Source: Anaerolineae bacterium
GTDB taxonomy: Bacteria > Chloroflexota > Anaerolineae > B4-G1 > SLSP01
Assembly (NCBI GenBank): GCA_016934645.1
Contig: JAFGSL010000513.1
Span: 1 to 5,254, forward strand
Length of the DNA stretch: 5,254 bases
Direction: 5' to 3'
The position numbers were made by a program, and so were the translations under genes. The notes below the pieces were generated by a model. The model had not been told where the DNA came from and made no database searches. It worked only from the letters and a program-made list of their open reading frames with translations. Shown here piece after piece: positions 4,929-5,254 of the stretch (position 1 is its first letter; each line of letters starts with the position of its first letter).

Positions 4929-5254
4929 TTTTTCCATTGTCGCCGTTGTGCAGATGGGCGATGCGGCTGGCGTGTTCTTTGTCGGAGATGATTTCCCCAT
5001 CCCGCAGATAGATCACCCGGTCGGCGTGCTCGGCAATATCCAGTTCATGCGTGACCATCACGATAGTCGCGCCGTTGACGTGCAACTGGCGTAGGATTTG
5101 CATGATGTCCTCTGCCGAGCGCGTATCCAGGTTGCCGGTCGGCTCATCGGCCAGGATGATGGCAGGATCGTTAATGAGCGCACGCGCAATCGCCACACGC
5201 TGCTGCTGCCCGCCGGAGAGTTCGTTGGGTTTGTGGTGCACGCGATCGCCTAAC
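4921..5254 (-). CDS. MacB/LolD-type ABC transporter ATP-binding subunit (C-terminal part)
   Basis: This is the cytoplasmic ATPase that powers the adjacent permease. The reading frame enters from the right edge (Leu-Gly-Asp-Arg-Val, from 5253 down), so the start, Walker A and Q-loop lie outside the window; about 110 C-terminal codons are present. Visible motifs in order are the ABC signature LSGGQQQR followed by VAIARAL, Walker B AIILADEP with the catalytic Glu, the D-loop GNLD, and the switch His in VTHE. The tail LRDGEIISD is typical of the LolD/MacB subfamily, as is [18 protein letters not shown]. The ATPase is separate from the permease, unlike E. coli MacB where the two are fused, and thus arranged like LolD/LolCE or YknY/YknZ. 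All catalytic residues in the visible half are intact. The stop codon TAG (4921-4923) lies inside a heptamer repeat array. Confidence 0.93.
   Translation of the reverse strand, partial: LGDRVHHKPNELSGGQQQRVAIARALINDPAIILADEPTGNLDTRSAEDIMQILRQLHVNGATIVMVTHELDIAEHADRVIYLRDGEIISDKEHASRIAHLHNGDNGKSE

Noticed and set aside
4875..4929. A CRISPR array between ATPase and permease
   Set aside because: The units are 7 bp, contiguous and degenerate, with no unique spacers of 30-40 bp.
5242..5249. GCGATCGC, the HIP1 octamer abundant in cyanobacteria
   Set aside because: There is a single copy, inside the conserved ATPase coding sequence; one occurrence is no evidence of cyanobacterial origin.

Overview
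The window most likely comes from a Chloroflexota bacterium (Anaerolineae or Caldilineae type). This is an inference. It rests on three secreted or lipoprotein genes, two of which carry Thr-Pro-rich spacers after the signal peptide or mid-protein, on moderately high GC, and on MacB-like transporter genes encoded next to lipoproteins. No rRNA or other marker gene is present to confirm it. Every supported gene is on the minus strand, so transcription runs from high to low coordinates.

Right part (5254 to about 1069): a probable operon of four genes. In transcription order it holds the C-terminal part of a MacB/LolD-type ABC ATPase cut by the window edge (4921-5254), its FtsX/MacB-type permease (3637-4860), a short lipoprotein (2896-3600) and a long lipoprotein (1149-2834). 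The gaps between genes are 36 to 61 bp, and a Rho-independent terminator (1069-1088) follows the last gene. The two lipoproteins are paralogues. They share a helical domain (41 identities in 75 gap-free positions, counted by hand), a pair of 15-residue 'MTxEER' repeats and an 'LLTER' segment. The long one adds a Thr/Pro/Ala-rich stalk and two FxLYD-like beta-sandwich domains. The most economical reading is an envelope ABC machine with dedicated lipoprotein partners. Its substrate cannot be read from the sequence.

Punctuation between the genes is unusual. Degenerate 7-bp repeats (core ATTCG) fill the ATPase-permease gap and recur in the permease-lipoprotein gap, and in both places the repeat contains the upstream gene's TAG stop. 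A perfect 12-bp-stem hairpin covers the stop codon of the short lipoprotein.

Middle (763-1148): noncoding. It contains the operon terminator, a perfect palindrome with 18-bp arms that looks like a dispersed repeat, two small dyads and a plausible sigma70-like promoter for the next gene.

Left part (1-762): an HtrA/DegP-type serine protease that keeps the signal peptide and the catalytic His and Asp, but stops about ten residues before the expected catalytic Ser motif. The sequence beyond the break does not continue the protease in any frame and resembles the terminal region of an insertion sequence. The gene is therefore probably a disrupted remnant.
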